From positions 1 through 14,585 of the forward strand of contig CAKPJK010000031.1 of the NCBI GenBank assembly GCA_934162615.1: a stretch of 14,585 nt of DNA, read 5' to 3'. How positions within the stretch are numbered: position 1 is the stretch's first letter; each line of letters opens with the position of its first letter. The notes beneath the pieces were generated by a model that was not told the DNA's origin, did not search any database, and worked only from the letters and a program-made list of their open reading frames with translations. A program made the translations under genes and the position numbers. Source of the DNA: an uncultured Clostridia bacterium. Lineage in GTDB: Bacteria > Bacillota > Clostridia > TANB77 > CAG-508. This document shows, piece after piece, positions 1 through 6,675 of the stretch.

Positions 1-128
1 TCTTTTGCTTTTCCAAATAACCCTGTATTTGTTAATGTTGATATTGATATTCCTGCTAATATCAATAAAATTACTATTGTTATTACTAACGCTACAAGCG
101 TTATTCCTTTGTTCTTTTTACTCAACAT
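1..128 (-). CDS. Prepilin-like protein with type IV pilin-type N-terminus (partial, 3' end outside window)
   Basis: Only the first 42 codons are present; the gene runs off the left edge. The start ATG is at 128 (complement) with a perfect AAAGGAGG at 140-147, 11 bases upstream. The visible protein has a short basic leader (MLSKKNKG) followed directly by a hydrophobic helix beginning ITLVALVITIVILLILAGI, then a GLFGKAK segment. This is the layout of type IV pilin/pseudopilin precursors: cleavage by a prepilin peptidase after the Gly at residue 8, with the helix anchoring the pilin in the membrane. Classical pilins have Glu at mature position 5 (GFTLIE); here that position is Ala (ITLVA), a variant I associate with pilin-like proteins of Clostridia. 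The globular domain is not visible, so whether it is a pilus subunit, a pseudopilin or another surface protein is open. It diverges from the gene at 478. Confidence 0.72.
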   Translation of the reverse strand, partial: MLSKKNKGITLVALVITIVILLILAGISISTLTNTGLFGKAK

Positions 129-263
129 TATTATAAAATCCTCCTTTGTTTTTTCCTTAATTTTTCTTATTATTTGTAATTTTTAAATTTTAATACCTAT
201 AAATTGCATCCCCTTTCCAAACATTTTAACAATATAAATGCATACTTTATCAATTTTAATTTA

Positions 264-292
264 ATTTTATCATAACTAAAACTGTAGTTCAA
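264..292 (-). promoter_or_regulatory. Candidate promoter of the pilin-like gene
   Basis: On the minus strand a -35-like TTGAAC (complement of 287-292) lies 17 bases from TAAAAT (complement of 264-269), and the -10 is preceded by TGA, giving the extended form TGATAAAAT. The spacing and extended -10 match the sigma-A pattern. It implies a leader of about 130 nt before the pilin-like start at 128. The region is very AT-rich and other -10-like strings lie closer to the gene, so the assignment is tentative. Confidence 0.42.
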
Positions 293-305
293 CAGTTTTG
301 GTTAT
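272..305. promoter_or_regulatory. Inverted repeat overlapping the divergent promoter (possible operator)
   Basis: ATAACTAAAACTGT (272-285) and ACAGTTTTGGTTAT (292-305) are complementary over 14 bases with a single T/G wobble, around the 6-base spacer AGTTCA. The dyad lies between two divergent genes rather than behind one, and its centre coincides with the putative -35 box (287-292) of the pilin-like promoter. Its position fits a repressor or activator site better than a terminator, although the plus-strand copy is followed by a T-rich stretch. Confidence 0.5.
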
Positions 306-336
306 ATTTCGATTTTTTAACAAAAATGTCATATTA

Positions 337-358
337 TTGTAATATTTTTGTAATATTT
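337..358 (+). repeat. Two-copy 11-bp tandem direct repeat upstream of the gene at 478
   Basis: TTGTAATATTT occurs twice back to back (337-347 and 348-358), identical in all 11 bases. A period of 11 bp puts both copies on the same face of the helix, as in binding sites of OmpR/PhoB-type response regulators. It lies about 120 bp upstream of the start at 478. The rest of the 129-477 gap is AT-rich with no convincing small ORF or RNA gene. In such AT-rich DNA a chance repeat is possible. Confidence 0.4.
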
Positions 359-477
359 TAGATCTTAAATAAAACTTTTCTAATTTTTGTAAGTATATTT
401 TGTCTAATTTTTAAAATAATATTAATAGATTTTTAAAATCAACTTTACATTTAGAAAAATTAAAGGAGGAAACAACA

Positions 478-930
478 ATGAACAAAAAGATTTTAGTATC
501 TTTAGCAATTATATTATTCACAATTTTTTCATTCACAATATGTCAAGCAACAGATGATGTAATGAAAAATGCAACAAATAATATACGTAATTTCGTTGGA
601 GGTATTGAAAATACAGTTGAAAATGCAGCACTTGATACTTCAAATGTATCAAAAAATATTACGAGTGGAGCAGAAAATAAAATGAATGATGTCCATACAT
701 CAGGAATGAATAATTCAAATAGAATAGCCGACTCTAATATTAGTACTGGATACAATGCCACACGAACAAGTACCGATACTATAACTGTTGCTGGAATGTC
801 TCAAAATACCTGGACATGGCTTATACTAGGAATTGTAGCTATTGCAATTATTGCAGTTGTATGGTATTATTCTATGCAATTTACTAATGCTGGACGTAAA
901 CGTAACAACGACAATGATGATGATGAATAA
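478..930 (+). CDS. Small secreted protein with C-terminal membrane anchor, function unknown
   Basis: I do not recognise a family. The 150-aa protein starts with a typical signal peptide (basic MNKK, hydrophobic core to residue 20, likely cleavage after ICQA near residue 24). Residues 25-110 are polar, rich in Asn, Thr and Ser with almost no aromatics, so probably flexible or helical; residues 112-133 (WTWLILGIVAIAIIAVVWYY) form one transmembrane segment; the last 15 residues are a charged tail, GRKRN then DNDDDE. The predicted topology is an extracytoplasmic domain with a single C-terminal anchor and short cytoplasmic tail. No LPXTG motif is present. A strong AAAGGAGG lies 8 bases before the ATG. 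The gene diverges from the pilin-like gene, and smpB downstream has its own promoter, so it is probably monocistronic. Confidence 0.7.
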   Translation: MNKKILVSLAIILFTIFSFTICQATDDVMKNATNNIRNFVGGIENTVENAALDTSNVSKNITSGAENKMNDVHTSGMNNSNRIADSNISTGYNATRTSTDTITVAGMSQNTWTWLILGIVAIAIIAVVWYYSMQFTNAGRKRNNDNDDDE

Positions 931-947
931 TATTTAGTAGGATTTAT

Positions 948-976
948 TTGCAGTTTTTCTTTATTCGTGTTATACT
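948..976 (+). promoter_or_regulatory. Candidate smpB promoter
   Basis: TTGCAG (948-953), a 17-base spacer, then TATACT (971-976) preceded by TG at 968-969 form an extended -10 promoter. The predicted start of transcription is near 983. This lies downstream of the in-frame GTG at 967, so that upstream start would not be transcribed from here, which supports the ATG near 1069 as the true smpB start. Confidence 0.55.
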
Positions 977-1068
977 CTTATTATATAAATCAAGTACACA
1001 TTTGTATTGTTGGATTTGATTTTAAAATTGTGATAAATAAATTATTATATAGAATTGAGGTATACATG

Positions 1069-1521
1069 ATGTCTAATGATAAATTAATAGCAAAGAATCC
1101 TACTGCTTTTCATAATTATAATATAGAAAATAAATTAGAAGCAGGTATTGTACTTTCAGGTACAGAAATTAAATCAATAAGAAATGGAAAAGCAAATTTA
1201 AAAGATAGCTATGCTATTATAAAAAATAATGAAGTTTATATTGTTGGGTTACATATTAGTCCTTATGAACATGGAAATATCTTTAATAAAGATCCTTTAC
1301 GTGATAGAAAGTTGTTATTGAATAGACGTGAAATTAATAAATTAATTGTTATGACTAAGCAAAAAGGTTGTAGTCTTGTTCCTTTAAATATGTATTTTAA
1401 AGGAAGTTTAGTTAAGGTTGAACTTGGTATTGGTAAAGGTAAAAAACTTTATGATAAACGTGAAGATATCGCTAAAAAAGATGCCGAAAGAAGAATGTTA
1501 CAACACATGAAAAACCAGTAA
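1069..1521 (+). CDS. smpB: SsrA-binding protein SmpB
   Basis: SmpB binds tmRNA (SsrA) and delivers it to ribosomes stalled on broken messages, so that the nascent chain is tagged and the ribosome released. The 150-aa product has the usual SmpB length and its landmarks: an N-terminal NPTAFHNYNIENKLEAGIVL segment, a conserved GTEIKSIRNGKANLKDSYA core (about residues 31-49), the RKLLLNRREI helix, and the basic GKGKKLYDKRE motif near the C-terminus, followed by the Lys/Arg-rich tail that in the family enters the decoding site. The start is placed at the second of two adjacent ATGs (1066, 1069), 8 bases after GAGG at 1057-1060. An in-frame GTG at 967 would add 34 residues but lacks a ribosome binding site and overlaps the promoter. 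No tmRNA gene is visible next to it. Confidence 0.95.
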   Translation: MSNDKLIAKNPTAFHNYNIENKLEAGIVLSGTEIKSIRNGKANLKDSYAIIKNNEVYIVGLHISPYEHGNIFNKDPLRDRKLLLNRREINKLIVMTKQKGCSLVPLNMYFKGSLVKVELGIGKGKKLYDKREDIAKKDAERRMLQHMKNQ

Positions 1522-1534
1522 TTTTTTTATATTT

Positions 1535-1579
1535 AAAAGAACCAATAAACAAATAATAAATTTATTTACTGGTTCTTTT
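1535..1579. terminator. Bidirectional terminator between smpB and rimO
   Basis: AAAAGAACCAATAAA (1535-1549) pairs with TTTACTGGTTCTTTT (1565-1579), 14 of 15 positions, around a 15-base AT loop that can itself pair further. Because the outer stem is AAAAG/CTTTT, both strands end the hairpin in a run of T. It lies 13 bases after the smpB stop and 17 bases after the rimO stop on the other strand, as expected for a shared terminator of convergent genes. Confidence 0.75.
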
Positions 1580-1596
1580 ATTTATGTATTAGAATT

Positions 1597-2967
1597 TTAT
1601 TTTTGTATTTTTCCAATTAAATCATAATTGCTTACTTCTATTATTTCACAGTTCACAAAATTGTTTAATATTGTATTTTCATCTAAATCCTTATTGTTTT
1701 TGATATAAACAAGTCCATCTTCTTCAGGTACATCTTGCATCGTTCTGCCTATAAAATATTTTCCATCAAAAGACATATCTTCTACTAAAACTTTATAAGT
1801 TTTTCCAATTTTATTTGTTAATATTTCTTTTGAAATTTCTTGTTGGACTTCCATAATTCTGTTATACCTTGCCTTCTTTGTATTGCCATGTATTTGGTTA
1901 GAAAGTTTTGCAGCAGGTGTTCCCTCTTCTTTTGAATACATAAATGTTCCTAACTTATCGAATTTTGTATTTTTTACAAATTCTAATAGTTCTTCAAAAT
2001 TCTCTTTTGTTTCACCTGGGAAACCAACAATTAAACTTGTTCTTAATGTTACGTCTGGTACTTCTTTTCTTATTTTTTCTATTATTTTTGTAACGTCTTC
2101 TTTGCTTGTTCTTCTATTCATTTTTTTTAATATTGAATTTGATATATGTTGAATTGGAATATCAAAATATTTTGCAATTTTGTCATTAGTTGATACAACA
2201 TTTATTAATTTGTCTGTAATTCCTTCTGGATAGGAATATAAGAATCTAATCCATTCTATTCCTTTTACCTTACTTAGTTTTTCTAATAATTCTGCAAGTT
2301 TGCTTTCTCCATATATGTCAACACCATATTTTGTTGTATCTTGTGCAATTACAATTATTTCTTTTATTCCTTTTTTTGCAAGCATTTCCGCTTCGTCTAA
2401 AATGTCTTCCATTTTTCTACTAACAAATGGACCTCTTATGTACGGAATTGCACAATATGTACATTTGTTGCTACATCCTTCTCCTATTTTTAAATATGCA
2501 TAATTTTTTCCTGTTGTAACAACTCTTTCCATAAATTCATTATATGTTGGCATTGGAAGTGGTTTAATTTCTGATATCTTGTTACTAGTTTTTGTTTTTG
2601 ATTTTTCAACTATGTCTCTTTTTATTAAGTCTTCTATTTTCTCCCATAATTTGTTATATTCATCTATTTTTATAAACAAATCTACTTCTGGTAATAGTTT
2701 TACAAGGTCATCATAATATCTTTGTACCAAGCATCCCATTGCTATTAGATACTTACACTTTTTCTTTTTATATTCTGCCATTTCTAAAATTGTGTTTATT
2801 GCTTCTTCTTTTGCAGATTCTATAAATCCACATGTATTTACTACTAATATTTCTGCATCATTTGGATTGTTTACAATTTCATAATGGTTGTCTTTAAATA
2901 GTCCAATTGCTACTTCTGTGTCTATTAAATTTTTGCTACATCCTAGTGATATAAATCCTACCTTCAT
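1597..2967 (-). CDS. rimO: Ribosomal protein S12 (aspartate-C3) methylthiotransferase RimO
   Basis: RimO is a radical-SAM enzyme that adds a methylthio group to a conserved Asp of ribosomal protein S12. At 456 aa it has the family length. The N-terminal domain (about 1-125) carries the three cysteines of the auxiliary iron-sulfur cluster: C10 (SLGCSKN), C46 (NTCGF) and C79 (MGCLVQRY). The radical-SAM motif CxxxCxxC is at C165, C169 and C172 within GEGCSNKCTYCAIPYIRG, typical of RimO rather than MiaB. The C-terminal roughly 65 residues (from about 390) fit the TRAM domain. GGGAGG lies 5 bases before the ATG. It is the last gene of the minus-strand operon, 131 bp after the RNase E/G gene and ahead of the shared terminator. 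That gap holds two palindromic repeats. Confidence 0.95.
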   Translation of the reverse strand: MKVGFISLGCSKNLIDTEVAIGLFKDNHYEIVNNPNDAEILVVNTCGFIESAKEEAINTILEMAEYKKKKCKYLIAMGCLVQRYYDDLVKLLPEVDLFIKIDEYNKLWEKIEDLIKRDIVEKSKTKTSNKISEIKPLPMPTYNEFMERVVTTGKNYAYLKIGEGCSNKCTYCAIPYIRGPFVSRKMEDILDEAEMLAKKGIKEIIVIAQDTTKYGVDIYGESKLAELLEKLSKVKGIEWIRFLYSYPEGITDKLINVVSTNDKIAKYFDIPIQHISNSILKKMNRRTSKEDVTKIIEKIRKEVPDVTLRTSLIVGFPGETKENFEELLEFVKNTKFDKLGTFMYSKEEGTPAAKLSNQIHGNTKKARYNRIMEVQQEISKEILTNKIGKTYKVLVEDMSFDGKYFIGRTMQDVPEEDGLVYIKNNKDLDENTILNNFVNCEIIEVSNYDLIGKIQK

Positions 2968-2982
2968 TTTTTCCTCCCGGAA

Positions 2983-3010
2983 GGGATTTAGGGACGTTCC
3001 TTAAAATCCC
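2983..3010. repeat. REP-like palindromic unit 1, next to the rimO ribosome binding site
   Basis: An imperfect palindrome whose left arm is GGGATTTAGGGA and right arm TCCTTAAAATCCC. It matches the unit at 3019-3046 at 24 of 28 positions in the same orientation. On the minus strand it ends only a few bases before the rimO GGGAGG. The adjacent TCCC-TTCC-GGGA (within 2975-2986) could form a competing 4-bp hairpin that covers the ribosome binding site. Confidence 0.65.
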
Positions 3011-3018
3011 TTTATAAC

Positions 3019-3046
3019 GGGATTAAGGGACACTCCTTAAAGTCCC
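3019..3046. repeat. REP-like palindromic unit 2 (direct copy of unit 1)
   Basis: Left arm GGGATTAAGGGA, centre CAC, right arm TCCTTAAAGTCCC, separated from unit 1 by 8 bases. Each unit can fold alone or pair with its neighbour. The shared AGGGAC...TCCTT core resembles the GGGAC-containing palindromes near 7257 and 8123. Just beyond it (3054-3075) the 8-bp unit CATATTTT is repeated nearly three times. Confidence 0.65.
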
Positions 3047-3098
3047 TAATATTCATATTTTCATATTTTCATATTCTTAATATTTTTCATTTTTTATA

Positions 3099-4277
3099 TT
3101 ATTCTTTATGACTACATATATGTTTTCTTGTTAATTCCATTAAATTCAATTTTGTAAAACCTTCTACTTGCGTTTTTGTTCTGTCTTTTTTTAGGCATTC
3201 TTTTAATAATTTTTCTATTTTTTCTTTATTGTTTTCACTTTTCATGTCAATGTAATCTATTATTATAATACCGCCAATGTCATGAAGTCGTAGTTGCCTT
3301 GCTATTTCTATTGTTGCTTCTTCATTAACTTTGTAAATTGTTTGTTCTACATTTTTTGTTCCCGTATATTTTCCTGTGTTTACGTCAATTGCTGTTAGTG
3401 CTTCTGTTTTATCTATAGTGATAAATCCTCCACATTTTAGCCAAATCTTTCTATTTTCTAGTTTTTCTATTTCTTTTTTTATATTATAAATATTAAAAAT
3501 GTCCTCTTCATTTAAAACTATATCTATGTTCTTAAAATAATTGTTATCTTCTTTTATTTTTAATAACTTTTCATATTCATTCTTATCATTAACACTAATT
3601 TTCTTTATGTCACCTTCTGGCAAGTCCAATATCATCTTTTGTATAATTCCATCAGCTTTTTCAATTAACTTTGGTTTGTTTGAATTATATTTTTCAAATT
3701 TTTCCTTTATAGTTATCCACTTATTTTCAATCCTTTTTATATCTTCTATAATTTCTTTTTCTTTTCCTAATGCTGATGTTCTTATTATTGCACCATTTCC
3801 ATCACCTATATTTTCTTTAACTAAATTTATAAGCCTTTTTTGTTCTTCCTTGTCCTCTATTTTTTGTGATATTGTTATTATATCTGTGTTTGGCATTAAT
3901 GCTATATACTTACCTGGCAGATTAATGTGTGTTGAAACTCTTGCTCCCTTTAACATGTTACTGTCCTTTTTCACTTGTACAAGAAGTTTTTGTCCTTTTT
4001 TTATTACCTGACTTATTTCAACTTTAGGATCTTTATGTTCTTTGCTTTCGTCTATTTTATCTAGAATATCTTTTAAATGTATAAAACTGTTTTTTTCAGT
4101 TCCAATATTAACAAATGCTGATTGCATTCCTTTTATAATATCTTCAACAATACCTACATATATATTTCCTTCTTTTCTAGCATTTTGTTCGTCAATGTAG
4201 TATTCTACTAATTTACCATTTTCTACTAGAGCTATTTCTTTTTGTTCTTGACTTTTGTTAATTAATATCTCTTGCAT
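3099..4277 (-). CDS. rng: Ribonuclease E/G family endoribonuclease
   Basis: RNase E/G enzymes cut single-stranded, AU-rich RNA in mRNA decay and rRNA/tRNA maturation. The 392-aa protein has the family order: an N-terminal region with an embedded S1-like domain (about 35-125, GNIYVGIVEDIIKGMQSAFV), a 5'-sensor/RNase H-like region, and the catalytic DNase I-like region. The two metal-binding aspartates are D298 (TAIDVNTGK) and D341 (IIIDYIDM), with the 43-residue spacing of E. coli D303/D346, and EIARQLRLHDIGG lies between them. The protein stops just after ELTRKHICSHKE, where longer homologues continue into the CPxCxG zinc-link and a small C-terminal domain, so those are absent. Oligomerisation via a zinc link is therefore not expected. 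It lies 13 bp after pth in the operon. Confidence 0.92.
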   Translation of the reverse strand: MQEILINKSQEQKEIALVENGKLVEYYIDEQNARKEGNIYVGIVEDIIKGMQSAFVNIGTEKNSFIHLKDILDKIDESKEHKDPKVEISQVIKKGQKLLVQVKKDSNMLKGARVSTHINLPGKYIALMPNTDIITISQKIEDKEEQKRLINLVKENIGDGNGAIIRTSALGKEKEIIEDIKRIENKWITIKEKFEKYNSNKPKLIEKADGIIQKMILDLPEGDIKKISVNDKNEYEKLLKIKEDNNYFKNIDIVLNEEDIFNIYNIKKEIEKLENRKIWLKCGGFITIDKTEALTAIDVNTGKYTGTKNVEQTIYKVNEEATIEIARQLRLHDIGGIIIIDYIDMKSENNKEKIEKLLKECLKKDRTKTQVEGFTKLNLMELTRKHICSHKE

Positions 4278-4290
4278 TTTGTTTTCCCTT

Positions 4291-4848
4291 CTAATTAAAT
4301 TTGTTCATTGCAATATCTATTCCGTTTTTTAATACTTCTTCTACAGCTTCGGCTGCTTTGTGCGTTCCTTCTTGTAGTATTTTTTGTTCTTCTTCTGGCA
4401 CTTTTCCAATAACATAATTAATCATGTCACTTTTGTATTCAGGTTGTCCTATTCCAACTCTGATTCTTGGAAATTCTGTTGTTTGTAATTCTTGAACAAC
4501 TGATTTCATTCCATTGTGTGAACCCGCTCCACCTTTTTTTCTCAATTTTATTTGTCCTTTTTCTATGTCTATGTCATCATATATAACAAGTATTTCTTCT
4601 GGTTTTATATTAAAAAAATCAACAACTTCTTTTATCGCTTGTCCACTTAGATTCATATAGGTTTGTGGTTTTAATAGTATTACTTTTTTTCCTTGAATTA
4701 TTCCTGTTTCATATAGCGATTTAAATTTTGATTTTGTTATAGTCATACCATTGTTTTGGGCCAATTCATTTATTGTATCAAACCCCATATTATGCCTTGT
4801 GTGTACATATTCATTTTCTGGATTTCCTAATCCTACAATTAAATACAT
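4291..4848 (-). CDS. pth: Peptidyl-tRNA hydrolase
   Basis: Pth cleaves the ester bond of peptidyl-tRNAs that drop off ribosomes, recycling the tRNA. The 185-aa protein is of normal length and has the Pth catalytic set: N9 in GLGNP, H19 in TRHNMGFD (general base), N66 in QTYMNLSG, D92 in IYDDIDIEKG, and N112 in GGAGSHNGMKS. AAAGGAAAG upstream of the ATG is the likely ribosome binding site. It sits 17 bp after the coiled-coil gene and 13 bp before the RNase gene, so it is clearly part of the same transcript. With smpB nearby, both peptidyl-tRNA recycling and ribosome rescue are encoded here. Confidence 0.96.
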   Translation of the reverse strand: MYLIVGLGNPENEYVHTRHNMGFDTINELAQNNGMTITKSKFKSLYETGIIQGKKVILLKPQTYMNLSGQAIKEVVDFFNIKPEEILVIYDDIDIEKGQIKLRKKGGAGSHNGMKSVVQELQTTEFPRIRVGIGQPEYKSDMINYVIGKVPEEEQKILQEGTHKAAEAVEEVLKNGIDIAMNKFN

Positions 4849-4865
4849 TTTTATCTTTCCTTTTA

Positions 4866-6560
4866 CTAGTCTTTTTTATCTTTGAATAATTTATTGAATA
4901 ATCCTTTCTTTGTATCTGTTTTCTTGGCATGTTTACCAGCTGGATTACCTTCTTTTTTTGATTTTTGATGTTCTACTTTTTCTTCATCTTCGTCGTCTTC
5001 GTCGTTATAATCATAGTCATCATCTTCATCATCTTCATCATCTTCATCATCTTCATCATCATAGTCATCATCAAATTCGTCGATGTCATCATACTCATCT
5101 TCGAAATCATCTTCATATTCTTCATCACCGCAATCTTCATCTTCTGAATCTTCTAGGTCATCATCGTCGTCAAAGTATTCATCATCAGTGTCATCATCAT
5201 ATTCATCTTCGTATTCGTCTTCCTCATACTCTTCTTCAAAATCACCGTCGTCATCAAATTCAAATTCTTCAACATATTCTGCATCTTCATCATCAACCTT
5301 GGTCTTGAATATATCGTCTTCTATTTCATCTATCTCTGTTTTTTCAATATTTTCCATGTTTTCCTCATTATCCTCTAGTTTAAACTCTGATAAATCTTTT
5401 CCAAATTTTTCACTGACTTCTGTTTGGAATACATTATAAATATTTTTTATTTCATCAATTCTCCAATAATTAGAATTTACAACTGCTCCTACATTTATTT
5501 TTATATTGTTTACTTCTTCTTCAAAGTTCTTTTCTTTGTCTTCTATATTTTTTAAATATTCTTTATTGTATAGCTCTTTGTAGGCTTTCTTACTTGATTT
5601 ATTTGTTATTTCTCTTAATATTAATTCGAATAATTTTTCAAATTGTTCTATATCTACTTTGAAGTTTTCACAAGCCTCTGACATTAATTTTTTATGAATT
5701 TTTGTACCATTCATTGTTGCCATTCTTTCATTATCAAGAAAACTCACAATATATAATTTCATAGCTTTAAGATAAGCTAATTTTACACTTATGTCACGCA
5801 CATTTTTTGCGTATTTATCTATTTTTATGTCATCATTATTTAACTCCGTTAATAGTCTTCTTGTTTTTTCATATGCAGACATAAAGCATTCGGCTTCTCT
5901 TATAGCTATTTTATTTCTTATTTCTACAGCATTTTCTATTACTTCATTATTAAATGGTATTCTTTCATCTTTACCATTGTCTATCATTATATCTTGTATT
6001 TCTTTTTTTATATTAGTATTTTCTGTACTTATGAAGTCTTTTATTTCTTTTACCATTCCTTTGTCTGCATCATTAAAATCGTTTGTGATTTTTTCTATAA
6101 GTTGAAGATGTCTTTTTTCTTCTGCTCTTCTATTTTTTGAGCATATATTTCTATCTTGTTGTTTTTGTGCAAATTCTGTAATTGCTGTTACATAGCTTTT
6201 TCTTAATTCCTCAAGTTTTTTATTATTTTCCAAGATATTATTTTCAATTTTGATTAGTTTTCTCTCAATTATATCAGGTTCTTCTTCTAAATTGTCAAAA
6301 AATTGATTTCTTTCTTCTTCTAATTTAATGTTTGATTTGTATATTTTTTTCTGTTCTTGTTGAATTAGTCTTATATTGTTAGCCACATCATCAAATTCAT
6401 TTATTATTTTGTCTTCTTCCTCTAACATTGACTGGTACTTTTGTATTTCTTCTGTTATTTCTTTATAATCTTTGTATATTGTTTTTAGATTTGGTTTTTT
6501 ATCAAATCCTAATATTGTGTTAAAATTTTTTTCTAAAACTATTGCGCTTCTTTCATACAT
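4866..6560 (-). CDS. Coiled-coil protein with a long Asp/Glu-rich tail, function unknown
   Basis: I do not recognise a named family. The 564-aa protein has three parts. Residues 1-160 are highly charged and heptad-like (e.g. KLEEERNQFFDNLEEEPDII), predicting coiled coil. Residues 160-395 are helical and more ordinary, including LAYLKAMKLYIVSFLDNERM and an NVGAVVNSNYWRIDEI segment that look like a folded core. Residues about 396-530 are almost wholly Asp, Glu and Tyr/Phe, and 532-564 form a Lys-rich tail ending LFNKLFKDKKD. There is no signal peptide or transmembrane segment, so it is probably cytoplasmic. It is the first gene after the promoter at 6598-6626 and is followed at 17 bp by pth, which ties it to translation and RNA metabolism by context only. 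GGAGGG lies 10 bases before the ATG. Confidence 0.8.
   Translation of the reverse strand: MYERSAIVLEKNFNTILGFDKKPNLKTIYKDYKEITEEIQKYQSMLEEEDKIINEFDDVANNIRLIQQEQKKIYKSNIKLEEERNQFFDNLEEEPDIIERKLIKIENNILENNKKLEELRKSYVTAITEFAQKQQDRNICSKNRRAEEKRHLQLIEKITNDFNDADKGMVKEIKDFISTENTNIKKEIQDIMIDNGKDERIPFNNEVIENAVEIRNKIAIREAECFMSAYEKTRRLLTELNNDDIKIDKYAKNVRDISVKLAYLKAMKLYIVSFLDNERMATMNGTKIHKKLMSEACENFKVDIEQFEKLFELILREITNKSSKKAYKELYNKEYLKNIEDKEKNFEEEVNNIKINVGAVVNSNYWRIDEIKNIYNVFQTEVSEKFGKDLSEFKLEDNEENMENIEKTEIDEIEDDIFKTKVDDEDAEYVEEFEFDDDGDFEEEYEEDEYEDEYDDDTDDEYFDDDDDLEDSEDEDCGDEEYEDDFEDEYDDIDEFDDDYDDEDDEDDEDDEDDDYDYNDEDDEDEEKVEHQKSKKEGNPAGKHAKKTDTKKGLFNKLFKDKKD
5018..5062. repeat. 9-bp tandem repeat in the acidic tail coding region
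   Basis: CATCATCTT is repeated four times exactly, followed by a variant CATCATCAT. On the coding strand it reads as GAT/GAA codons giving repeated Glu-Asp-Asp. The surrounding 4971-5378 is a looser GAT/GAA-rich tract. Slippage by whole 9-bp units would change tail length without breaking the frame. Confidence 0.85.
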
Positions 6561-6597
6561 TTTTTATTGTACCCTCCGATTATATCAATTTTTCTAC

Positions 6598-6626
6598 ATT
6601 TTATCATTTTTAGGCTAAAAAGACAA
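6598..6626 (-). promoter_or_regulatory. Promoter of the coiled-coil/pth/rng/rimO operon
   Basis: On the minus strand TTGTCT (complement of 6621-6626) lies 17 bases upstream of TAAAAT (complement of 6598-6603), with TGA just before the -10, giving extended TGATAAAAT. Transcription would start near 6590, leaving a leader of about 30 nt before the ATG at 6560. It lies in the 115-bp gap after cysE, and no other comparable promoter is seen before rimO. Confidence 0.6.
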
Positions 6627-6675
6627 GTGTTTTTTTGCTATTTATACTTTTACTTATACACTCTGTCTTATTCGT

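Noticed and set aside
272..305. Rho-independent terminator
   Set aside because: No gene ends nearby on either strand; position over a divergent promoter fits an operator better, although termination of a short antisense transcript cannot be excluded.
967..1068. 34-residue N-terminal extension of SmpB from a GTG at 967
   Set aside because: No ribosome binding site, sequence unlike SmpB, and it overlaps a good promoter; GAGG plus ATG at 1066/1069 gives the normal SmpB length.
931..1068. tmRNA (ssrA) gene next to smpB
   Set aside because: The gap is too short, AT-rich, and has no tRNA-like ends or encoded tag peptide.
5018..5062. CRISPR-like array from the repeated CATCATCTT
   Set aside because: Units are 9 bp with no spacers and lie in a coding frame.
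4910..5439. Plus-strand Ser-rich and His-rich ORFs opposite the acidic tail
   Set aside because: They are mirror readings of the GAT/GAA repeat tract of the minus-strand gene, lack ribosome binding sites, and have pure low-complexity composition.
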